Part shown: piece after piece, positions 8,746 to 15,372 of the stretch | Position numbering within the stretch: position 1 is the first letter of the stretch | Layout: the number at the start of each line of letters is the position of its first letter | Origin: Lachnospiraceae bacterium | GTDB lineage: Bacteria; Bacillota; Clostridia; Lachnospirales; Lachnospiraceae | Length of the DNA: 64,000 bases | Assembly (NCBI GenBank): GCA_910574745.1 | Contig: CAJTCE010000003.1 | Coordinates: forward strand, 97,134 to 161,133 | Direction: 5' to 3' | The notes under the pieces: generated by a model | Seen by the model: only the letters and a program-made list of their open reading frames with translations | What the model was told of the DNA's origin: nothing | Databases searched by the model: none | Position numbers and translations under genes: made by a program

Positions 8746-8818
8746 TTCCGGGAGACGGATTCGAACCGCCGCTTTTCGGCTAAGGAGACCGACGAGCTGC
8801 CAACTGCTCTATCCCGGT
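8746..8818 (-). tRNA. Initiator-like tRNA with anticodon CCU (predicted to read AGG start codons)
   Basis: A 73-nt cloverleaf: acceptor 7 bp with positions 1:72 unpaired (A.A), D-stem GAGC/GCTC, anticodon stem TCGGT/GCCGA, loop CTCCTTA (anticodon CCT), variable loop of 5, T-stem 5 bp with loop TTCGAAT, discriminator A73. CCA is not encoded. Features seen in bacterial initiators and not elongators: unpaired 1:72 with A72, A11:U24 in the D-stem, and G29:C41, G30:C40 (the third pair is U31.G39 wobble). The D-arm/anticodon-stem stretch GCTCGTCGG is the same as in tRNA-fMet. An ordinary tRNA-Arg(CCU) would have a pyrimidine at 11 and a paired 1:72. Charging (Arg, Met or other) cannot be told from sequence. 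Confidence 0.87.
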
Positions 8819-8940
8819 GCGGGAGCCACTGTCACAGCGGCTCCGCAAATGAATACTGAGGTAAAGAAGGAAATGTTATACGACAAATAAAAAAGAGCCC
8901 ATTTGTAAGTAACTCTTACAAATTGACTCCTATTAGTCCT
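8809..8940 (-). CDS. AGG-start leader ORF upstream of tRNA, small membrane-like peptide
   Basis: 43 codons from AGG (8938-8940) to TAG, which lies inside the 5' end of the tRNA (10-nt overlap). Codons 1-5 are AGG ACT AAT AGG AGT, the same as the terS leader except one base. The next part reads through the terminator hairpin at 8889-8930. The C-terminal half is hydrophobic and could form one membrane segment. The frame stays open across both the terminator and a GC-rich hairpin (8819-8846). SD is weak (AAGTGG 9 nt upstream). It may be a real small protein or a leader whose translation controls readthrough. Confidence 0.5.
   Translation of the reverse strand, partial: RTNRSQFVRVTYKWALFYLSYNISFFTSVFICGAAVTVAPAPG
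8819..8846 (-). other. GC-rich hairpin just 5' of the tRNA
   Basis: GCGGAGCC and GGCTCCCGC arms, extended by CTG/CAG, flank a short loop. There is no U-run on either side, so it is not a standard terminator. It abuts the first base of the tRNA and could serve as a 5' processing signal or stall the ribosome translating the leader ORF. Function not shown. Confidence 0.5.
8889..8930 (-). terminator. Intrinsic terminator inside AGG leader ORF (tRNA side)
   Basis: On the minus strand GAGTC-A-ATTTGTAAG pairs with CTTACAAAT-G-GGCTC around loop AGTTA and is followed by six T. It sits between the promoter at 9111-9139 and the tRNA/scaffold/capsid genes, so those genes need readthrough. The hairpin starts 8 nt after the leader AGG. 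Confidence 0.85.
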
Positions 8941-8954
8941 TTCAACATGCCACT

Positions 8955-9089
8955 TCATGCTGAGATAATATGCTTTTGTTTTTTCACTTCATATACCACC
9001 AATGAACCATCTGCTGCTTTTTTAACCTCAGCATTATTGCCCCGATCAGTAATCTTACGGATGGTTTCAATCAATTCTTTTTCTTTCAA
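8955..9089 (-). CDS. Small conserved-looking phage protein
   Basis: 44 aa, TTG start with AAAGGAGG 8 nt upstream. A longer in-frame ORF from 9146 would lie upstream of the promoter at 9111-9139, so the TTG start is preferred. Sequence E-L-I-E-T-I-R-K-I-T-D-R-G-N-N-A-E-V-K-K is charged and helical, followed by a strand (S-L-V-V-Y-E-V). I do not assign a function. It is the first ORF of the unit leading to the CCU tRNA. Confidence 0.6.
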   Translation of the reverse strand: MKEKELIETIRKITDRGNNAEVKKAADGSLVVYEVKKQKHIISA

Positions 9090-9110
9090 GAAATCATCCT
9101 CCTTTTTGAC

Positions 9111-9139
9111 ATTATAACAGTCACATAATTTTATTTCAA
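9111..9139 (-). promoter_or_regulatory. Sigma70-type promoter for tRNA-scaffold-capsid unit
   Basis: TTGAAA (9134-9139), 17-bp spacer, TATAAT (9111-9116) with an extended -10 TG one base before it. Predicted start near 9104, 15 nt before the TTG of the 44-aa ORF. This gives the tRNA, scaffold and capsid genes a promoter of their own inside the late operon. Confidence 0.75.
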
Positions 9140-9333
9140 GACTCATATTCCGTAAAATGCTCTCTTAAGATTGATTCTTTAGGAGTGTAATGAACTGAAT
9201 TACTACAAGCCTTTGGATTAAAACTGGTTATATCCAAGGGAACGCCATCAGGAAATGCATCACATACCATATTCCATCCGTCAACCAATCTGCAATTCAA
9301 GCAATTATCACAAATTTTTAAACCCACAGCCAT
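9136..9333 (-). CDS. Small Cys-rich phage protein
   Basis: 65 aa, ATG two bases after the stop of the MuF-type gene. C-D-N-C-L-N-C near the start, then C-D-A-F and a later C, suggest a small metal-binding fold. Such proteins often sit between the MuF gene and the scaffold in clostridial prophages. Function unknown. Confidence 0.65.
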   Translation of the reverse strand: MAVGLKICDNCLNCRLVDGWNMVCDAFPDGVPLDITSFNPKACSNSVHYTPKESILREHFTEYES

Positions 9334-9335
9334 AA

Positions 9336-11126
9336 TTATACCCCAAAATACTGTTTAAATAGTTCTTTGGCCTCGTCTGAAAGGGTATCGAACTCTCCGC
9401 GCTCCTTCAATACGCCAATCTCTGCTATAGTCTCTGACAGATCAGCCGAAGCCACAGGACTTATCCCTTTCATTCCTGTCGTATCACATAATCTATTATA
9501 CTCTGAAAACTGCAAATTGTCAGCAAGTTTCGCATGATATATCTCATGTATAATCCCCTCTTCCAGACTATTGCAAACGGTGCTTTGGCTCTGTTGAAAC
9601 ATAGCATTGATTTCATCCAGATTCTTTCCCGATAGCATAGTATTATTCACACAAAACGAACTGTTTGACCAATTTCCAAACTGTGTTGTTACTGTCTGGA
9701 ATACATCCTTTGCATTCTTATCTTTAAGCTCCACAAAACTGATATCCTTATATATTCCCAAAGCATTGTTGCGCTCCAGTACAGCTCCAATCTCAGATAT
9801 AACTTCCCCTGTCATATCGGTTCCTTTAGCGGCATTAGATACATCCGACAGGCTGATTGCCTTTGATACATTAGAAGGCTGATGTTTAAATGCAGATGTT
9901 TTGTTTAGATCAGCAGCTCCGGAAACCACCCTTAACCGGTTATCCTTTGCCCGGATACCAACTGCCGAACTAAAACTGCGATAGTCTGCCGTTTGCTGTT
10001 TCAGTTTTTTCCTAAGCTCTGTTGTATCTCCTCCTATGGCTTTCTGCGCTTCAATTTCCCGCTTTGTAGCACGGATATTTCTCTCCATGCTCCGCTGTCT
10101 CTGCGTTGCCTGATAATAAGTGTATTCCTTACCATTCACAATTACAGGAGGCGGTTCTTTTATATCCTCCGGAATTACAGAAATCCCTTCCCAGAACGGA
10201 AAGAAATCATGAGCACAGTTTGCCCCCTTTAATCCTTCCACACTTCCGTAACCTGTAGCTTTCACAAAATCCGGGTACTTCTTATTTTTTCCGGAATAAC
10301 TGAAAACCCTGTTCTGCCATACTGCATGCTCCGGCCTGCTCCCTGTATGCTGGGAAGTAATTACCAGATCCACCCCGGTCTTTGCAATATTGGCTTCCGT
10401 AATTTTCCCTGATAGCTGGCTCAATCCGGTTCTTACACTCATCCTTGCTGCAGTATCAAGCTGATAGCTTTTTCCGCTGGCATAGTCTATGGTTCTAAGT
10501 CCGCTTTGAGCCAAACGGTGTACACAGTCATTGACTGCCTTGTCATAAGAGAAGGTTCCGGAAGCAACCTGCAGCAGGGCAAGATCTAATTCCTTCTGGT
10601 ACAGATGCTCAATAGGCGTAAACCCGAAAGCTGTGTTTTTAAATCCTGTCGTCCTGGTCAGATTTCTTAACCCATCTGAAGTCTGTTTTTTGAAAGCGTC
10701 CGTGATCTGGCTTAGGGAATTAGGCTTCTCTAAATCAACCCCTGCCTGCTTCCACATAGACAAATCATTGTTATAAGCCATGTTTCCTGCCTCTGAGACC
10801 AGAGCATCCCCGTTTTCCCTTGCTTGTTTTACGGTGGACTTAATTTCATCCTGTACAAATGCTTTATACTCTTTTGTATTCTGTGCCACAAAAGCAATAT
10901 ACTCCGGGTCAGCTCTTAGCAGCTTCATAACTCCTGCCTGTATCCTCTCAGCAGAAAATCCCTGTTCTGTCATAGATTTTACCATTATCTCCGCAGTTTC
11001 TGTATAGCGTTCTGTTTTCTTTATTCTTCTTGCAATATCTGCTATAACTTCCTGCTCTAATCTCTGGTACAAGTCTATGATGTATTGATCCGTCAGCTTT
11101 TCAATCTGTTCCGGTGTCAGTGCCCT
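9336..11126 (-). CDS. MuF-type minor head protein with C-terminal HExxH domain, start codon AGG
   Basis: 596 aa from AGG at 11124-11126, giving x-A-L-T-P-E-Q-I-E-K-L-T, the usual start of Phage_min_cap2 proteins. A GGATGTGATG stretch precedes it. The nearest standard start is TTG at 11070-11072, 18 codons in. Residues about 1-340 form the minor capsid domain (C-A-H-D-x-F-P-F-W-E near 300). A coiled linker follows (about 345-400). The C-terminal domain has G-I-I-H-E-I-Y-H-A (HExxH near 527-531) and a downstream S-E-T-I-A-E-I-G Glu near 565, a gluzincin-like zinc peptidase signature. MuF proteins ride in the head and several carry toxin domains. This one may be injected or act on the host. Confidence 0.85.
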   Translation of the reverse strand, partial: RALTPEQIEKLTDQYIIDLYQRLEQEVIADIARRIKKTERYTETAEIMVKSMTEQGFSAERIQAGVMKLLRADPEYIAFVAQNTKEYKAFVQDEIKSTVKQARENGDALVSEAGNMAYNNDLSMWKQAGVDLEKPNSLSQITDAFKKQTSDGLRNLTRTTGFKNTAFGFTPIEHLYQKELDLALLQVASGTFSYDKAVNDCVHRLAQSGLRTIDYASGKSYQLDTAARMSVRTGLSQLSGKITEANIAKTGVDLVITSQHTGSRPEHAVWQNRVFSYSGKNKKYPDFVKATGYGSVEGLKGANCAHDFFPFWEGISVIPEDIKEPPPVIVNGKEYTYYQATQRQRSMERNIRATKREIEAQKAIGGDTTELRKKLKQQTADYRSFSSAVGIRAKDNRLRVVSGAADLNKTSAFKHQPSNVSKAISLSDVSNAAKGTDMTGEVISEIGAVLERNNALGIYKDISFVELKDKNAKDVFQTVTTQFGNWSNSSFCVNNTMLSGKNLDEINAMFQQSQSTVCNSLEEGIIHEIYHAKLADNLQFSEYNRLCDTTGMKGISPVASADLSETIAEIGVLKERGEFDTLSDEAKELFKQYFGV

Positions 11127-11146
11127 TTCATCACATCCATTCTTTA

Positions 11147-12532
11147 TCAGTCTTCCGGCTCAGTTTCACTGTCCTCGGTATAAATGCCTTCGTCAATAAA
11201 TTTAACTGCATCTGCCTCATTTATATTGTATTTTTCCATAATATACCATTTCTTTATGATGGGTATTTCCGGGAATGACAGCGCATCCGCCCTCATTGCT
11301 TCCAGTTTGCTTGTTCTATCCTCTACATAAGAATCATCAAACTGGATCATCAGGGATTCATTCAAAATAAAGTTTGTCCCCTTAAAAGTGTTGGAAAACC
11401 ATATTGCCGCCTGTATAATCCCGCTGATATACTGTGTGGCCTGTTTGCGCTGCTTATTTAGTTCCTGCATTGCATCCTGCCGCTCTCCAATATATTCTGT
11501 AGCAGTCTTGATCTGTCCGTTTTCAAAGGTATATTTCTTTGTGCCATATCCAAACGACATGGATATAAGGGACAATACCAGTTCGAAGCACTTTGTAATC
11601 TGCTCTATTCTGATTTCTGGATTATATTCCTGGTATATTGTTTTCTGGTCAGGTAACTTTTCTCCTAAAAACAAAAATACTTTTTTCTGTTCCGGGGTCA
11701 GAATAGGATTGCCATTTCTGTCAAAGGTGCACAGCATTTCATTAATCAAGACTAACTTCTCCGCTTTATCCAGATCCGAATACAGAACATTGTAACAAAG
11801 GTCTGCAGCCTTAAATACTGGTATGGAATAGTAAAGCTTCGGCAAGCCGTAACCTTCCATATCATCAATATTATTGACCTCTGCATTCATCATGATAGAG
11901 AAAGGTTTTACCTCTCCTAATTGAATAGATGACCCGAAACCGATAATGATCCCATTTCCGTCAAAATTGACGGTTTCCGCACAATACCGCCCATCCTCCG
12001 ACAAAGTGAATATTACCAGAGTAGTTCTTTTCTTACCCTTGATCTTATTTGAAGCGCTGAAAGCAGCTTCGATGATCTGCCCGTTTTCCACAGTCAGCGG
12101 TATACAGCAGTCTGCATCAACGTAGTTGATCTTGATCTCCCCACCCTGCACATGTCCATTAGATAAATACTGGGCGTTCTTAAGATAAATATAGGCTCCT
12201 GCCGTACCCATTGCGGAAGTCTTTTCCAGCTGTTCTCTGTACTTAGTATCAAACTGGTTCTTTTCCAGCAATTCATCAATAAATTTTTTTGAATCGCTTT
12301 TTTTCTTTGGCGCAACTGAAATAATCTCACACAGGTTTGCATCATCCGAACAGCAGCGCTTTGCCATGTTCATGCGGTTCAATTCATAATTTACTCCCTG
12401 TACTGTCTTTCTTTTATGGAATCCCGTTATTCGGTTTGCATACCAGTCATCACATTCAGATATAATGCTAAAAGGTTTAGGATTTATCTCATATCCCATT
12501 CTTTCCAAATAATTTTTTACACATGCTTCCCT
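11147..12532 (-). CDS. Portal protein (SPP1-like), start codon AGG
   Basis: 461 aa from AGG (12530-12532), with AGGAG exactly 8 nt upstream. It reads x-E-A-C-V-K-N-Y-L-E-R-M-G-Y. The next standard start (TTG, 12506-12508) has no good SD and drops 8 residues. The sequence has D-D-W-Y-A-N-R near residue 28 and a long C-terminal helix-rich half, as in portals that form the dodecameric DNA channel. It begins 11 nt after the terminase large subunit stop. The C-terminus is acidic. Confidence 0.85.
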   Translation of the reverse strand, partial: REACVKNYLERMGYEINPKPFSIISECDDWYANRITGFHKRKTVQGVNYELNRMNMAKRCCSDDANLCEIISVAPKKKSDSKKFIDELLEKNQFDTKYREQLEKTSAMGTAGAYIYLKNAQYLSNGHVQGGEIKINYVDADCCIPLTVENGQIIEAAFSASNKIKGKKRTTLVIFTLSEDGRYCAETVNFDGNGIIIGFGSSIQLGEVKPFSIMMNAEVNNIDDMEGYGLPKLYYSIPVFKAADLCYNVLYSDLDKAEKLVLINEMLCTFDRNGNPILTPEQKKVFLFLGEKLPDQKTIYQEYNPEIRIEQITKCFELVLSLISMSFGYGTKKYTFENGQIKTATEYIGERQDAMQELNKQRKQATQYISGIIQAAIWFSNTFKGTNFILNESLMIQFDDSYVEDRTSKLEAMRADALSFPEIPIIKKWYIMEKYNINEADAVKFIDEGIYTEDSETEPED

Positions 12533-12543
12533 TGCCTGCTCTC

Positions 12544-13809
12544 CTATCTCCCGTTATACCGGGCTTTCATATAAAAATAATCAATGTACCTGCTCCATGA
12601 ATAGAAATCTGCATCATATGTATCCACATCTGTCGTATAATCATCTAACAGTTTATCTTCTTTTTCATCAGCATAAACCATGGTGGATAAGGATTCTACA
12701 ATATTAGGACACATGGAGCTGACAATCATAAACTTATCCGTATTAAAAAGGTAATTATAAGAAAGCGTTCTGTTTGTAAACTCTACTTTCTTACAATCAG
12801 CAACCACAGCCCCATATCCCTTCTGCTGGCTGTAAGACCTTAATCCGTTTTCAATAACCTGGGCTTCATTATCCACAAAGCAATGCGTTACGGGGAAAGC
12901 CGGATATAATACTCTTAATTCCTGCTGAAATTCGTTATAAGCCTCATAGAGCCTATCGGGATCCACCGTCCCCTTGGAATGCTTTACCATTTTTTCAGCA
13001 AGCCTTATCTGTCTCTGGTAATTGCCTACAATTCCCGTTGCCACAAAAGTGCTGTGAGATTTAGTTCCCCCGATATCCAGACCGATAAACACATTTCTTA
13101 CCGGAAGCTCCAGCACATCTTCATAGCTGATATCCCATCTTTTAGGATTATTTGCAAATTGCGGAAAAAGCAACCCTTCCGCCCTGGTCCAGTTCCCTTT
13201 GATAAACCTGTCATAATATACTGTGCCAGCATATTCCTTTTTCAACTCCTCTACAAACTTTGCGGGTAAAAACGGATTATCCTCTATCGTATATTTCTGT
13301 TGGTAAATGTCTGCATCGGAATCCAAAAACTCTTTAAACCAATGTTTGGGACCATCCGGATTACAGGTCCCGTCAAATATAGAATTTTCACATCTCATAC
13401 GGGACTTTAGCATTTCAAATACTTCACGATGCCAGGTAGTCACTTCATCTCCATAGCAATATTCTATGGTTGCCCCCTGTATTTTCGTGACCTGATTGAC
13501 CTTATCTGCCCCAAGGCAATAGGTCTTTTTCCCAAACAGATACGCCACATTCTCATTATTAATATTTGAAATGGCACGATCCCCATATATCCCCCGCAGC
13601 GGATCCAGCACATTCCTGCTTAGCGTCGACTTTGTATTTCCTAATAGTACAATCAACCCCTGCCCCGTACAGGCCCGGATGCGCTTTGGTATCAGAAAGA
13701 AATCCAGGTAAGTCTTTCCCGAACCTGTAGCACCACTCTTTACATTCCAGCGCTTGTTTGCATTGTTCCAATATTCTTTTTGCATAGTAGATAATTGAAA
13801 CTCACTCAT
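12544..13809 (-). CDS. terL: Terminase large subunit
   Basis: 421 aa. Walker A G-A-T-G-S-G-K-T at residues 26-33; a nuclease part starting at G-L-D-I-G-G-T-K-S near residue 240 with further acidic residues (V-D-N-E-A-Q). It pumps DNA into the procapsid through the portal and cuts concatemers. ATG overlaps the terS stop (ATGA), so translation is coupled to the AGG-initiated terS. Confidence 0.9.
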   Translation of the reverse strand: MSEFQLSTMQKEYWNNANKRWNVKSGATGSGKTYLDFFLIPKRIRACTGQGLIVLLGNTKSTLSRNVLDPLRGIYGDRAISNINNENVAYLFGKKTYCLGADKVNQVTKIQGATIEYCYGDEVTTWHREVFEMLKSRMRCENSIFDGTCNPDGPKHWFKEFLDSDADIYQQKYTIEDNPFLPAKFVEELKKEYAGTVYYDRFIKGNWTRAEGLLFPQFANNPKRWDISYEDVLELPVRNVFIGLDIGGTKSHSTFVATGIVGNYQRQIRLAEKMVKHSKGTVDPDRLYEAYNEFQQELRVLYPAFPVTHCFVDNEAQVIENGLRSYSQQKGYGAVVADCKKVEFTNRTLSYNYLFNTDKFMIVSSMCPNIVESLSTMVYADEKEDKLLDDYTTDVDTYDADFYSWSRYIDYFYMKARYNGR

Positions 13810-14255
13810 GTCTTTGCCATCCTGTCTATTGCCGCGATTAATTCATCAACCCTGGAAAACTCCGTCTCTGCATCCACATATGGCTTATCCCGCCAGATTG
13901 ATGGTTTTCGGTTTTTCATCCAATAGATCTGCGCTGTTGTATCCGGAACAACATGTTTCTTTGTAACTTTTCTTTCCACCAGCTGATCGCCTTCATATTT
14001 TTCCGATACTTCTTCATATTCATAGCCGAGAGCCCTTTTCAGTAATGCATTCTCTACTTGGGCATCAACAACATCCTTTCCCTTTTTTAGGGACTCAGAA
14101 AATGAAGGATACTGTTTTTTCCAAACATTCAATGTCTGGACGGATATTCCTATATATTCGGCAATCTGCTTATCGATAAGCCCGCTGCGTGCCAGGCTTT
14201 CAAGCAATTCCAGATTTTCAGGCTCAAGCCATTTTTGATATTTTCCCTTTGCCCT
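13806..14255 (-). CDS. terS: Terminase small subunit, start codon AGG
   Basis: 149 aa from AGG (14253-14255): x-A-K-G-K-Y-Q-K-W-L-E-P-E, a standard TerS start. An ideal SD AGGAGG lies 5 nt upstream, overlapping the stop of the leader ORF. The nearest standard start (TTG, 14205-14207) would remove 16 conserved residues and has no SD. A helix-turn-helix (D-K-Q-I-A-E-Y-I-G-I-S-V-Q-T-L-N-V-W) near residues 27-45 binds the phage packaging site. First gene of the late operon. This is the clearest AGG start in the window. Confidence 0.9.
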   Translation of the reverse strand, partial: RAKGKYQKWLEPENLELLESLARSGLIDKQIAEYIGISVQTLNVWKKQYPSFSESLKKGKDVVDAQVENALLKRALGYEYEEVSEKYEGDQLVERKVTKKHVVPDTTAQIYWMKNRKPSIWRDKPYVDAETEFSRVDELIAAIDRMAKT

Positions 14256-14264
14256 TACTGCCTC

Positions 14265-14321
14265 CTAATGTCTGTAAAAAAAGAGCCGCTTCCATTTCTG
14301 GTAACGACTCCGATTAGTCCT
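14265..14321 (-). CDS. AGG-start leader peptide upstream of terS
   Basis: 18 codons, AGG ACT AAT CGG AGT at the start, then a basic/aromatic tail (K-W-K-R-L-F-F-Y). The stop TAG overlaps the SD of terS, so a terminating ribosome would sit at the terS AGG. The ORF covers the terminator at 14276-14311. It shares its first five codons (one base differs) and a K-W-x-L-F-Y pattern with the leader before the tRNA. Confidence 0.5.
   Translation of the reverse strand, partial: RTNRSRYQKWKRLFFYRH
14276..14311 (-). terminator. Intrinsic terminator inside AGG leader ORF (terS side)
   Basis: Minus strand GAGTCG pairs with CGGCTC, extended by CC/GG near loop AGAAAT, followed by seven T. It lies between the operator-controlled promoter at 14370-14398 and terS, so late expression needs readthrough. 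Confidence 0.8.
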
Positions 14322-14369
14322 TCATATATCCCGATTGATATATGGGGTTGTATTTATCTCTATATGCTC

Positions 14370-14398
14370 ATTATCTGCATTTTGCAGATTAATTGCAA
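14370..14398 (-). promoter_or_regulatory. Late promoter with palindromic operator
   Basis: TTGCAA (14393-14398), 17-bp spacer, GATAAT (14370-14375). A perfect 7-bp inverted repeat ATCTGCA/TGCAGAT with 3-bp centre (14373-14389) covers the spacer and -10, so a dimeric regulator could block or control it. The nearby XRE gene (14541-14870) is a candidate. It would drive leader, terS and the late operon. Confidence 0.65.
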
Positions 14399-14493
14399 CT
14401 ATTTTTTTCTTTCCCGTGTCGAACTTTGTCGACCGATTATCCTTTACTTTCCCATCCGGTTACCATATCATTATACTTGTGTGAAGGGGAATT

Positions 14494-14523
14494 GCGGCGC
14501 AGCGCTTAGGCTGGCCGCTTTTT
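14494..14523 (+). terminator. Plus-strand terminator-like hairpin between terS leader and XRE gene
   Basis: GCGGC-G-CAGC and GCTG-GCCGC arms around GCTTAG, then five T on the plus strand. No plus-strand gene precedes it. On the minus strand it follows the XRE gene but lacks a U-run. The same sequence on minus includes a tiny ORF (14471-14527, ATG, 18 codons, AAAGGGG upstream) of doubtful reality. The rest of 14399-14493 shows nothing I can name. Confidence 0.5.
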
Positions 14524-14540
14524 CCATTTATCCCCTTTAC

Positions 14541-14870
14541 TTAGTCCCTTCCAAAATACACATCAAGCATTTTGAAAAGTTTCTCCCGTTCTGCTTTTGA
14601 CAGTTTATCTATGTCACTGTCGTACTCTGCAAGACGAGGAATACCGACATAGTCTACTGCATCGCACAGAATGGAATCAGCTGTTACTTTCAGTACGCTG
14701 AGCATATCCAGGAATGTTGCAAAACTCGGCATCCGTGTTCCACGTTCGATCATGCCAATGTATCCCACTGACAGACCTACAAGTTCTGCAAATTGCTCCT
14801 GGGTAAGATGCTTTGCTACCCTTGCCTTTTTCAGCCTGCTGCCTATGCGGCGCAAATTTATGTTTGCCAT
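14541..14870 (-). CDS. XRE-family transcriptional regulator
   Basis: 109 aa from ATG at 14868-14870 (M-A-N-I-N-L-R-R-I-G), chosen for AAAGGAGGTG upstream. N-terminal helix-turn-helix with L-T-Q-E-Q-F-A-E-L-V-G-L-S-V-G-Y-I-G-M-I-E-R-G. C-terminal part is a short acidic helix (L-S-K-A-E-R-E-K-L-F-K-M-L). Lies between the early operon and the late promoter with its palindrome; a likely late-gene regulator, by position only. Confidence 0.8.
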   Translation of the reverse strand: MANINLRRIGSRLKKARVAKHLTQEQFAELVGLSVGYIGMIERGTRMPSFATFLDMLSVLKVTADSILCDAVDYVGIPRLAEYDSDIDKLSKAEREKLFKMLDVYFGRD

Positions 14871-14970
14871 TATCCACACCTCCTTTCCTTTTAAGGTATA
14901 GATAATGGTATTGAGGCTTTTGTGAGTATGCAAGAGGGTTATGCCTTATAAGTTTTCAAGGCCTCTCCAG

Positions 14971-15372
14971 TCAATTGCCTGTCAGTAATTCGGGGTTATC
15001 GAAAATATTGCCAATAACTTCACATCTGTCTGCAATGGCCTCATCAATAAAAAGATACTGTAATCCCATCTCTCTTTTATGAAGTCGACAAAAAGCTGCG
15101 TGTGTTTCGTTATACTTAACCTCATCAACCTTTTCTTCTCCGATTACTTCATCGGTATATCTGACAACATCCCCCTCAAAAATCTTTCTGCCGTTCTTGT
15201 CGATCAATCCCGTGTACTGGCAGACGGTTTCGGGGTCTACCTCTTTCATGTCGGGTATATCATTCACAGTTCCCCAACAGATATATGCTTTTTCCCATAT
15301 ACGGAATAAATATCCATGTGTCCATTCCCCGTTATCAGTCCGTTTCCCACGAAATAATATCTCTCTGCTCAT
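14971..15372 (-). CDS. YopX family phage protein
   Basis: 133 aa. R-E-I-L-F-R-G-K-R at the start, then Y-T-G-L-x-D-K-N-G-x-x-I-F-E-G-D-V-V and C-terminal V-I-G-N-I-F-D-N-P-E-L-L: full YopX signature. These small proteins are common in Firmicutes phages; role unknown. It overlaps the next upstream gene by 38 bp. Confidence 0.88.
   Translation of the reverse strand: MSREILFRGKRTDNGEWTHGYLFRIWEKAYICWGTVNDIPDMKEVDPETVCQYTGLIDKNGRKIFEGDVVRYTDEVIGEEKVDEVKYNETHAAFCRLHKREMGLQYLFIDEAIADRCEVIGNIFDNPELLTGN

Noticed and set aside
8746-8818. Ordinary phage elongator tRNA-Arg(CCU) for codon supply
   Set aside because: Unpaired 1:72, A11:U24 and near identity of D-arm and anticodon stem to tRNA-fMet argue against it. 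Not fully excluded without assays.
1985-14321. AGG start codons as sequencing or assembly errors
   Set aside because: At least four independent T-to-G changes would have to fall only on start codons of one operon, all with reading frames intact and with a matching CCU tRNA in the same operon. Chance is a poor explanation.
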